From: CAZUVM01 sp964623885
GTDB taxonomy: Bacteria > Verrucomicrobiota > Verrucomicrobiia > Limisphaerales > UBA8199
Length of the DNA stretch: 36,409 bases
Direction: 5' to 3'
Assembly: GCA_964623885.1 (NCBI GenBank)
Contig: CAZUVM010000165.1
Coordinates: forward strand, 1-36,409
A program made the position numbers and the translations under genes. Position 1 is the first letter of the stretch; each line of letters starts with the position of its first letter. Of this stretch, positions 1 through 7,310 are shown one piece after another. The notes under the pieces were generated by a model. That model did no database searches. It worked only from the letters and a program-made list of their open reading frames with translations, and was not told the DNA's origin.

Positions 1-830
1 CCTTCATCGATCCGGAACGGATAGGAAACACCCAGACCAGGAACGAACAGCTTGTATTCGCCGGGAGTCTTAAAGGAACTGAAATCTGCTTCGAGCACAC
101 GTTGGTAGCAGGGAAAAGTGAAGCCGCGATCCGCTCGTGGCTTGAGTTCGCCGTGAAAGGCCTCGCGGTTCGAAGCCGAATCCAGGAGCAGGAAAATGAG
201 AGCGGCTTGATTCGTAGTGCCACCAGGCCAATCGGCCAACCCGATGTGGCCAAAATCCATTTCGCCAAGATTTCCGAGATAATAACCGACCATCGCGCGT
301 TTGGGAAAATCCGGCAGGTAGCCGGTCTGATTCACATGCAGCGCGGGACTCCAACGAAATTGATCGGCTCGCGCGGAGAATTGATCCGAAGCCGGCCAAA
401 GCTTGTGGTCAGGGTTATCGACGCTCACCTCCTGTTTTTCGGAAACAGGGCCGGCAAGTTGCAAATAAAGATAGTTGTCGATGCGCAGGTCGCGGTGCTT
501 GAAAGGGGCGTACAGGACACGGCGTTTGAATCCAATCCCGATTACCTGAATGGAATTTGACCCGGCGGATACCTTAAATTCTCTAGGGTTTGGTAAACTA
601 CATTGGCCGTGGTCATCGATGAAATCCCAAGACGAGTCGTGGGTTTGACCCGCACCCCTGGTTGTGACGAGAGTTAACTCCAGCAGACGGGGAGCGAGTA
701 CCCGCAGTTGATAGGCGCCGATGGGCGCCAGCGTCAACGGCCGATCATCAGTGAGGCGAACATCGGACGCCAGCGCTTCGAGCCCGGTAAACAGAGCGAG
801 AGCGCATAGCAACAGATGGATAGGTTCCAT
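1..830 (-). CDS. Secreted glycoside hydrolase, GH9 (CelD-type) N-terminal part, truncated by the window edge
   Basis: The frame is open from the ATG at 830 to base 1, 276 codons, with no stop, so the C-terminal part lies outside the window. Residues 1-22 form a signal peptide with a likely cut after A-L-A. Around residue 145 it reads HVNQTGYLPDFPKRAMVGYY, and near the visible end it has ADFSSFKTPGEYKLFVPG followed by SYPF. These are hallmarks of the immunoglobulin-like CelD_N domain that precedes the (alpha/alpha)6 barrel of GH9 cellulases. About 120 residues of beta-rich sequence of unknown type lie between signal and CelD_N. The catalytic barrel is not visible, so endoglucanase activity is an inference; other glycosidases can also carry CelD_N. 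A 13-base palindrome (833-845) sits just upstream of the start. The gene follows the DUF885 gene after a 60-base gap. Confidence 0.75.
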   Translation of the reverse strand, partial: MEPIHLLLCALALFTGLEALASDVRLTDDRPLTLAPIGAYQLRVLAPRLLELTLVTTRGAGQTHDSSWDFIDDHGQCSLPNPREFKVSAGSNSIQVIGIGFKRRVLYAPFKHRDLRIDNYLYLQLAGPVSEKQEVSVDNPDHKLWPASDQFSARADQFRWSPALHVNQTGYLPDFPKRAMVGYYLGNLGEMDFGHIGLADWPGGTTNQAALIFLLLDSASNREAFHGELKPRADRGFTFPCYQRVLEADFSSFKTPGEYKLFVPGLGVSYPFRIDE

Positions 831-890
831 GGGCGAGAATCTCGCTCATGCAATCCGAGGGCGCAATTGGTGTTCAACCCCTAACAGAAT

Positions 891-2663
891 TCACAAAACC
901 TGATCCCAGGCGCGCGGATCTTTGAGCATTACTTCGCGAAGCAGGCGCAGCGGCGGTGCGCCGTGGCGCAGCAGCTCATTGTGGAACTTTTCGAGCGTGA
1001 AATGATTACCTTCCTGCTTCCGATAATCCTCGCGCAGTTTCAGGATCTCGAGCTTGCCGAGTGTGTAATAAAGATATTCCGGGTCGAACGTACCGCGAAT
1101 GGCTTCCTGCCGCGCAGGTTTCTCTTCGTAGTAGCAGTTGTCTTGAAAGAAGCGGGTTGCCTCATCCACGGTCATGCCCTGACAGTGGAGCTTGATCGAT
1201 GCGCAAAGCCGACAGACTCGCAACAGGGCTTCATCGGCCTGAGCCATCCGATACTTCGCCGCCGTCACCCGCTGTTCGGGAGTGGCTGCTGGGCCGCTAC
1301 CACCAAACCCTTCATCCACCATCATCTCCTCACAATAATGCGCCCAGCCTTCGGTAAACGCGTAGCCAGTGAAGATTTTTTCGAGCTTCGTCGCCGGAGA
1401 CGCGTTCAAACACAGGAACTGAACGTAGTGACCGGGATAAGCTTCGTGGATTGAGGTGATCGAGATATCATAGAAATCGAAAGCAGTTAACCATTCTTCC
1501 TTCTTTTGTGGAGTCCAATCCGGCTCGACCGGTGTGATGTAGTAGTACGCCTCCGTGGCTTTGGTTTCGAAGGGACCCGGCGTGTCCATTGAAGCGAAAC
1601 TCGTGGCCCGGAGGTATTGAGGCGTTTCGGTCACCTGGGCGCGCACTGGAGAGGGAATGGTGATGATGCGGTGGTCAATAACGAATTGTCGGATGCGGTC
1701 GAGGTCGTTGGCGGTATCGGGAATGAGTTTGTCGGCAACCGGATGTTCCTTTTGAATTGCACGGAACACGTCCGTGGATGGTTTCGCGGGATCGATTTCG
1801 CGGGCGGCACGCGTGAAGGAGTCCTGTTGTCGGCGCAGTTCGCGCATGCCGAGATCGAGCAACTCCTCCGGCGTACGCGTCACCATCTCGCTACAGGCTA
1901 GCAAACGCATGTATTTCTCGCGGCCCAGGGCGTACGCGTTATTCGCCTTGGGCAATTTCTGCTCCTTAAGATATGTGGCGAAATTGCGCATTTCCTGAAC
2001 CGCACGGGAGTTAACCGAACGGAACTCGGTCATGAGTTGCTCATCCTTAACATCCTTGAGCGCGTCGACCAGGTCTTTGCCGAGGAAGTCAGCCGAACCA
2101 TTGGCTTGGTCGATCGCTGTTTCGATCAACGGTTGGGGTAAAGCTTCGGCAAGATTGGCACGGGCCGCCGCGGCAATTTGGGGCGCCTGATTCAGGATGG
2201 CAGTGATCGAACGCACCCGCTCTGGCAGTGGAGCGAAGTTGCGCTTGATATAAATGTTTACATCCAAGACACCAGCGTAGGTCATGGGATTCTGAGAATA
2301 GATTCGCGCGGAATCGAAGGCGAAAATCTCGCGCTTAACCGCACCGCTCAGAATGCGATAATCGTGCAGCGCCGGAGTGCTTAGGTGATTGGTGGCGAGC
2401 GCAGCGAGACGTTGGTCGAAGCTCTTCAGCCGGACCAACTCGGCGGCAATCGACCTGGAACTGAAATCGGTTACTTTGCCATCATATTGATGCAGTCCGA
2501 GCGAGGTTCCAACTTGAGGGCGCCAGGCGAGGTAGCCGGCAAGATACTCACTCGATAACTGATTGAACTCGGTATCGATAGGTACCTGGGAACTGGAAGC
2601 AGGTTGTGACAGCCGCGCGCAGCCGACGAGAAGCAACAGGAATAACGGGCAAAAAGATCGCAT
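891..2663 (-). CDS. DUF885 family putative metallohydrolase, lipoprotein
   Basis: A 590-residue protein of the DUF885 family, usual length about 550-620. Residues 1-15 form a lipoprotein signal with lipobox L-V-G-C (Cys15), so it is probably anchored to a membrane facing the periplasm. The family signature HEAYPGH is at 406-412 and a second one, EGWAHYCEE, at 438-446. Together they resemble a zinc site of the HExxxGH plus distal E type found in M32-like peptidases. The family is therefore thought to be zinc peptidases or hydrolases, but the substrate is unknown. It is transcribed away from OsmC with about 100 bases between them. No Shine-Dalgarno sequence is evident before the ATG. Confidence 0.88.
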   Translation of the reverse strand: MRSFCPLFLLLLVGCARLSQPASSSQVPIDTEFNQLSSEYLAGYLAWRPQVGTSLGLHQYDGKVTDFSSRSIAAELVRLKSFDQRLAALATNHLSTPALHDYRILSGAVKREIFAFDSARIYSQNPMTYAGVLDVNIYIKRNFAPLPERVRSITAILNQAPQIAAAARANLAEALPQPLIETAIDQANGSADFLGKDLVDALKDVKDEQLMTEFRSVNSRAVQEMRNFATYLKEQKLPKANNAYALGREKYMRLLACSEMVTRTPEELLDLGMRELRRQQDSFTRAAREIDPAKPSTDVFRAIQKEHPVADKLIPDTANDLDRIRQFVIDHRIITIPSPVRAQVTETPQYLRATSFASMDTPGPFETKATEAYYYITPVEPDWTPQKKEEWLTAFDFYDISITSIHEAYPGHYVQFLCLNASPATKLEKIFTGYAFTEGWAHYCEEMMVDEGFGGSGPAATPEQRVTAAKYRMAQADEALLRVCRLCASIKLHCQGMTVDEATRFFQDNCYYEEKPARQEAIRGTFDPEYLYYTLGKLEILKLREDYRKQEGNHFTLEKFHNELLRHGAPPLRLLREVMLKDPRAWDQVL

Positions 2664-2764
2664 GGGGAACTAAAGCACGAGCCAGGCACATTGGGAAATG
2701 AAAACAGGGCTGGACAGCACAGAATCCCAAAGAAAGGGCAACTAAAACTCACCGCACTGAAGAG

Positions 2765-3226
2765 CTAAACGGCGCCTACTTTGACCTCAGTCTTAATTGA
2801 ATTAGCGATAAAACACTGCTCGTGCGCGAGATGATGGAGGTGTTGGATGTCCTCGTTTGTAGGGATTTTTTCGCCGCTGTAACTGATTCGCGGATTGAGC
2901 TGGATGGAACTCATCCACGGCACACCGCGTTCGTTCTTGGTCATCGTTCCAACGGCCTCATCTTCGTAGCTGTCCACCTGAAATCCCTGGCGGTACGCCA
3001 GATAAACGTAGGTCAGCATATGGCAACTGGAAACAGAGGCCACGAATGCCTCTTCAGGATCAACATTCGCGGGATTGGAATAGGGAGTCGGCACAACGGA
3101 AGGAGAAGGCGAAGCGGGAACGGTAAAGCCCCCGTCAAAAGTCCAGGTATGCTCACGGGAATATTTGCCTTTGAGGAATTCGGCGCTCGTGTTCTTCCAG
3201 CTAATCTTCGCTTGGTGTTGGGACAT
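2765..3226 (-). CDS. OsmC family peroxiredoxin-like protein
   Basis: OsmC/Ohr-fold thiol protein of 153 residues when started at the ATG at 3226. The frame can be extended to 3307, but the extra 27 residues are not OsmC-like and 153 fits the family. The two redox cysteines are Cys68 in VSSCHMLTY and Cys138 in HEQCFIANS. In the family this pair reduces organic hydroperoxides in the cytoplasm. The spacing and the HML after the first Cys favour the OsmC rather than the Ohr branch. It lies between the sigma-factor operon and the DUF885 gene, on the same strand; cotranscription is uncertain. Confidence 0.9.
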   Translation of the reverse strand: MSQHQAKISWKNTSAEFLKGKYSREHTWTFDGGFTVPASPSPSVVPTPYSNPANVDPEEAFVASVSSCHMLTYVYLAYRQGFQVDSYEDEAVGTMTKNERGVPWMSSIQLNPRISYSGEKIPTNEDIQHLHHLAHEQCFIANSIKTEVKVGAV

Positions 3227-3307
3227 GCGGGAATATTGTCGAACGGATTGCCGGTGACAAATTGATTGTGGCCGCGCTGGAGAAGGAATGCGGGCGCCTA
3301 ACGCCAT

Positions 3308-5131
3308 TTAATTGTTAGCAGGTGTGCTCGCATGCGCGACTGCGGCAGTTTTCTGATCCTTTTCTGCCGGCATCAGCCAAACCCAATCGCCCTTAGTGAA
3401 ATCCAGGCGCGGCTCCTTATTGCGCAGACGTTCGGCATCCGCGGACTGCGCTTTGTCCCAGAAGACCTGGCCGCCGTCGTCAGCCTGGTTCCAGCCGATC
3501 GAATAGACGACATACCCGCCGTTCGGGTCGCGGTGGTACCGCAAAGGTTTTCCGTCGATAACATCATTTGGAATGTGCTGAATGAACTGGGGAGAAAGTA
3601 AGCCGAGAGTTTCCGGCAGATTTCCTTTGGCAAGACGGTAACGCTCAAGGGCGCAAGCGACGCAGGCACAATCGACGTAAGTCTGTATGCGGGCGGACCG
3701 CTCCACTGGCTTGGCTAAAGCGGGCAACAGCGCCTTGGCAAAAATAGTAAAGCCATTCGTGGGCATTGCGCTAATCGCACTCGTACCGCGCTCCGTCATT
3801 TCGGGGAAAACGCGACGCGCGCGCTCGTCGACTGCCGGCAGAGCATATTCGTTCAGCATGCGACTAATGGTCAGGGTATTCTGATAGTACCAGCCTCCAG
3901 GGTAGAGTTGAGGCGGTATCTTCGACGACGGATTACCGCTGGTGTCCATAAGATCAATAGGATTGCTGCGCCATCCCTGCCGCCGAAAATAGTCCAGACC
4001 TTCCACTTGGAATGCCAGCTCGCCGTAAATCGCCATCTTATGCTCGGCGAGCAAGTTCACAGCAGTGAGGTTGGTTTCAATTTGAGCCAGTTGAGGATCA
4101 GTCCAGGCGTGGCGTAAGAGACCCTCGCGTATAGTCTGCAAATCGATAGCCAATGCTGCTATTCGGACCAGATGATCGATCAGTATCGGTTCATCGTGGA
4201 TAGACTGTGAAAAACGCAGTCCGAGCAATAAATCGTCATAAGCCTCGGCCGAGTGGCCGGCTTCCAACTCCGCCAAAGCTCGAACATGGACCAACTGCGT
4301 AAGCGTTTTCATGGTTGCCAAATGCGGCAAAAGAATCGCCCAGCAGGGTTGATAGTCATAGTGAATGGGGAAGCGGCAAAAGGAACGGGCGGCCGCAGCC
4401 TCCCGCAGTTGATCCAGCTCAGGACGGAACTTGTCCAACGCGACCAGGATGGTTTCAGCCGCAGTTGCACTGGCAGGAGCTTGAGGGTAGTTCGTATTGT
4501 CGCGATAAAAGGCGGCACAGGCGGCCAGGTCAGCGAAGGTACCTTTTTCCAGGCTACCTAACACGAGCAGGTTGTTCGTACCACGACGAGGTTCAAGATT
4601 GGCGGAAATGCTTCGCGCTCGGGCTTGGCCGTTGGTATCTCCCCAAACGATGCTGCCACCGGGTGCCTGGGTGTAATCCAATATGGGTTTGAGCAGAGGC
4701 GCCATGGCGAGGTTCTTGTCATCCGGCACCGGCGGCGGGACCAGGGCGGCAATCGTGAACTTCTCGCCCTGGGCCTCCCAAACACGCCGCTGCTTTTCCC
4801 AATCGTGTTTGCCGCGCCAGTTCTCCTCGGCGTAGAACAGCGCAATGAGGGTAACCAGGCAAGCAAGAGCAAACAGACCACGCCGCAAATTCCGCCAGCA
4901 ACACAACCATCTAACGAACAACACGGCCACGGAAACCAACAGCGTGAATGCCACGGCGGCAACAACGGAAAAGAAGGCCAGTTCGCCGATGTTCGTGTTG
5001 TTTGCAGTCACAAGGCCGATGCAAAAAAGGATGACGGCAATGGCTGCGACCAGCAGGCCCACCCATGCCAGCACGCCTCGCGGTCCGCGCCAACGGCGGT
5101 TCCAAATGTTGGTAGAAGGTCTTTCGCTCAT
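3308..5131 (-). CDS. Large membrane protein of an ECF sigma operon, pseudopilin-like C terminus
   Basis: Not a named family. The 607-residue protein has three N-terminal membrane segments (about 20-42, 52-76, 84-101), then a long extracytoplasmic, helix-rich region. Near residues 480-560 the pattern ALERYRLAKGNLPETLGLL, then IDGKPLRYHRDPNGGYVVYS and DDGG, resembles the soluble half of type II secretion GspG-type pseudopilins, although the pilin N-terminal helix is absent. It begins 12 bases after the stop of the small membrane protein and is third in the operon after the sigma factor. Similar large membrane proteins are recalled in Verrucomicrobiota and Planctomycetota; the function is unknown. 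The last residues are basic and polar. Confidence 0.8.
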   Translation of the reverse strand: MSERPSTNIWNRRWRGPRGVLAWVGLLVAAIAVILFCIGLVTANNTNIGELAFFSVVAAVAFTLLVSVAVLFVRWLCCWRNLRRGLFALACLVTLIALFYAEENWRGKHDWEKQRRVWEAQGEKFTIAALVPPPVPDDKNLAMAPLLKPILDYTQAPGGSIVWGDTNGQARARSISANLEPRRGTNNLLVLGSLEKGTFADLAACAAFYRDNTNYPQAPASATAAETILVALDKFRPELDQLREAAAARSFCRFPIHYDYQPCWAILLPHLATMKTLTQLVHVRALAELEAGHSAEAYDDLLLGLRFSQSIHDEPILIDHLVRIAALAIDLQTIREGLLRHAWTDPQLAQIETNLTAVNLLAEHKMAIYGELAFQVEGLDYFRRQGWRSNPIDLMDTSGNPSSKIPPQLYPGGWYYQNTLTISRMLNEYALPAVDERARRVFPEMTERGTSAISAMPTNGFTIFAKALLPALAKPVERSARIQTYVDCACVACALERYRLAKGNLPETLGLLSPQFIQHIPNDVIDGKPLRYHRDPNGGYVVYSIGWNQADDGGQVFWDKAQSADAERLRNKEPRLDFTKGDWVWLMPAEKDQKTAAVAHASTPANN

Positions 5132-5143
5132 GATTATTGTTGT

Positions 5144-5575
5144 TTAAGCATTCATCGATTCAGTCCGCCGTTCACTGCGCGGCTGCGCTTCTTGTGGTTT
5201 CGCGGGCACGGCCCGGATTGGCTCACTTGGCCCGGCCAGCTCGGCCAGCAATTGCTCCTGCTCTCGCAGCAACTGACGCATTTGGGGTGAGGGAGGCGAA
5301 AGCCGCTGATGCGCCAGCTCCGGCTGTGACGGGTCGCGAGCATTGAAATCCAGGCAAATGATCAATATCCAGGCAGCGCCTAAAGCGGCCCAAGCCCTTG
5401 GATGAGGCCATAGGAGCGCAGTAACGGCAGACCAAAGGGAATTCTGAATGCGCGAAGCGTGGGTTGCTGGCACCGTTTTGCGCGCAGCGCTCAAAATCTG
5501 AGCGCGCCATTGGGCTGGAATTGGCCGGTGAGGAAGGTGGCCTAAGCGCCTTTCAAATTGGTCCTCACTATTCAT
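5144..5575 (-). CDS. Small single-pass membrane protein, candidate anti-sigma factor
   Basis: A 143-residue protein whose ATG overlaps the stop of the sigma-factor gene by four bases (ATGA), indicating translational coupling. Residues 1-35 form a charged cytoplasmic head with a RxIPAQWRAQIL pattern. One membrane segment lies at about 59-76 (AWAALGAAWILIICLDF). The rest is a proline-, glutamine- and arginine-rich tail. It has no HxxxCxxC zinc-finger of ordinary anti-sigma factors. Position and topology suggest that it holds the partner sigma factor at the membrane; this is inference, as the sequence has no recognised anti-sigma domain. Confidence 0.72.
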   Translation of the reverse strand: MNSEDQFERRLGHLPHRPIPAQWRAQILSAARKTVPATHASRIQNSLWSAVTALLWPHPRAWAALGAAWILIICLDFNARDPSQPELAHQRLSPPSPQMRQLLREQEQLLAELAGPSEPIRAVPAKPQEAQPRSERRTESMNA

Positions 5576-6084
5576 TTAATTTCTTCATAAAGTGGACGCA
5601 GGAGGCTGCGCAATTTGTCTAAACCATACCGATAGCGACTGGCGGCTGTGTTCATAGGAATCTCCAGGGCGCCAGCGATTTCCTCGAAGGTAAGCCCCTC
5701 CCACAGCTTTAAGTGAACCACAGCCCGCTGTTCAGCAGGCAACTGGCCTAAAGCCGCCGCGAGGCGGGCGCGAAAAGTGGATTCATCCGGATCGCCAGTA
5801 GCAGCGAAAGCGCCGGTTTGCTCGGTGACGAACTGCTCGTGATACTTCTGGCGAGCGCCGCGGCGACGCATTAAATCGATCGCCGCATTGTGCGCCAGGC
5901 GAATCAGGAACGCGCGCACATCACGCGCTGGTTCCAGCAATTGTGGGTCGCGAGCTAGTTTAACAAATACTTCCTGCAGAATATCGCGTGTATCCTGCTC
6001 GTTTCTGGTGAGATTCAGAAGAAATGCAAACAGCGCCTGGGCGTGCTCATCGTAGAGTCGCTCAAGCTCAAAGTCTGCCGGCAT
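5572..6084 (-). CDS. ECF-type RNA polymerase sigma factor
   Basis: A sigma-70 family, extracytoplasmic-function sigma factor of 170 residues. Region 2 covers about 7-75 (LYDEHAQALFAFLLNLTRNE, then DILQEVFVKLARDP for core binding and -10 recognition). Region 4 covers about 110-163 and contains the helix-turn-helix LTFEEIAGALEIPMNTAASR for -35 binding. The ATG at 6084 was chosen; the longer frame starts only at a TTG (6147) and adds 21 low-complexity residues. It is the first gene of a three-gene operon with the membrane proteins downstream and is divergent from the Tat oxidoreductase gene, with 121 bases between. ECF factors with such partners commonly control their own operon. Confidence 0.92.
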   Translation of the reverse strand: MPADFELERLYDEHAQALFAFLLNLTRNEQDTRDILQEVFVKLARDPQLLEPARDVRAFLIRLAHNAAIDLMRRRGARQKYHEQFVTEQTGAFAATGDPDESTFRARLAAALGQLPAEQRAVVHLKLWEGLTFEEIAGALEIPMNTAASRYRYGLDKLRSLLRPLYEEIK

Positions 6085-6205
6085 CTTTCTATTTGATGAC
6101 GCAGCCGGGGAAACGTTTTGTCTACTTTGGCAGTTTCTGCGTTTCAATACGTTCTTGGCAGATTGCGGCTGTTAATCTTAGGCTGCCGGAGAAAACAAAT
6201 ACTTT

Positions 6206-7297
6206 ATGAACCTGAATCGTCGAGATTTTATCCGTTCCACCAGCGTAGCCACAGTAGCAGCCGCGAGTTTGTCGGCTGCCTGGGCGCAGGGCGAAAAGAA
6301 GATCACGGTCGCCCTCGTGGGCGCCGCGCATATTCATACTCCGGGATTCGTCGACCAGGTGAAGAAACGACCGGATGTCCGAGTGAAGTGGGTATGGGAC
6401 CACGATTCAGAGAGGGCCAATAAACTGGCAAACGAGCTGAATGCTCAAGCAGCTCCAGGCCTGAACCAAATCTGGTCTGATCCTGAGGTGGCGGCGGTGG
6501 TGATCTACTCAGAGACAAATCGGCATCATGAACTCGTTCTGGCGGCGGCGAAAGCCGGCAAGCACATGTTCGCCGAGAAGCCGCTGGGCGTTAACGCCAA
6601 GGAGAGCCTCGAAATGGCCGCGGCTATCGAAAAGGCAGGACTACTTTTTACCACCGGCTACTTCATGCGGACGGACCCGAAACATATTTTTCTGAAGGGC
6701 GAAATTGCGAAAGGCAACTTCGGGACGATTACGCGGGTGCGCGGTTCCAATTGCCATGCCGGCGCGCTCCTGGGGTGGTTCGATGGCGAGTATCGTTGGA
6801 TGGCCGATCCCAAGATCGCGGGAGTGGGTGCGTTTGGCGACCTCGGCACGCACAAGCTCGATATCCTGATGTGGATGCTAGGTGATGTCGAAGCGGCCAC
6901 GGCGTCGCTCCGCGCAGTGACGGGGAAGTACGGGGATTGCGACGAATGCGGCGAGGGCTTGATGAAGTTCAAGAGTGGCGTAATCGGAACGTTAGCGGCA
7001 GGCTGGGTGGATGTGCAGGACCCGGTGCAATTGCTCATCAGCGGCACCGAAGGACACGCTCTCATTGAGGACAATCATCTCTATTATCAAAGCAAGAAGG
7101 TCCCAGGCAGCGACAGCACGGATCCATTCACAAAACTACCACCGGCACCCAAACCGCCACTGCACCAATTCCTGGATGCGGTGAACGGGGCCAAGGATCA
7201 GCCGCTGGTTAAGCCTTCGGAGGCAGCCGCTCGTGTAGTCGCCATGGAAGCAATGTATCGAGGTGCGAAGGAAAACAGGTGGGTGCGTGTTGGATAA
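6206..7297 (+). CDS. Tat-exported Gfo/Idh/MocA family oxidoreductase
   Basis: A 363-residue NAD(P)-dependent sugar-type dehydrogenase of the Gfo/Idh/MocA family. The N terminus NRRDFIR followed by an Ala-rich stretch ending in A-W-A (residue 27) is a twin-arginine signal, so it should be exported already folded with its cofactor. A Rossmann fold starts at about 33 (VALVGAAHIH), with the family signature EKPLGV at 124-129 and a DLGTH-LD motif near 213 that holds the conserved catalytic-region His. It lies directly upstream of a secreted GH27 alpha-galactosidase, which suggests a joint role in galactoside breakdown; the substrate cannot be read from the sequence. The start is the only one that yields the Tat signal. 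Confidence 0.9.
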   Translation: MNLNRRDFIRSTSVATVAAASLSAAWAQGEKKITVALVGAAHIHTPGFVDQVKKRPDVRVKWVWDHDSERANKLANELNAQAAPGLNQIWSDPEVAAVVIYSETNRHHELVLAAAKAGKHMFAEKPLGVNAKESLEMAAAIEKAGLLFTTGYFMRTDPKHIFLKGEIAKGNFGTITRVRGSNCHAGALLGWFDGEYRWMADPKIAGVGAFGDLGTHKLDILMWMLGDVEAATASLRAVTGKYGDCDECGEGLMKFKSGVIGTLAAGWVDVQDPVQLLISGTEGHALIEDNHLYYQSKKVPGSDSTDPFTKLPPAPKPPLHQFLDAVNGAKDQPLVKPSEAAARVVAMEAMYRGAKENRWVRVG

Positions 7298-7310
7298 CAA
7301 TGATCGACTC

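Noticed and set aside
6085..6147. TTG start for the sigma factor
   Set aside because: It adds 21 low-complexity residues before the conserved region 2; an ATG at 6084 fits better.
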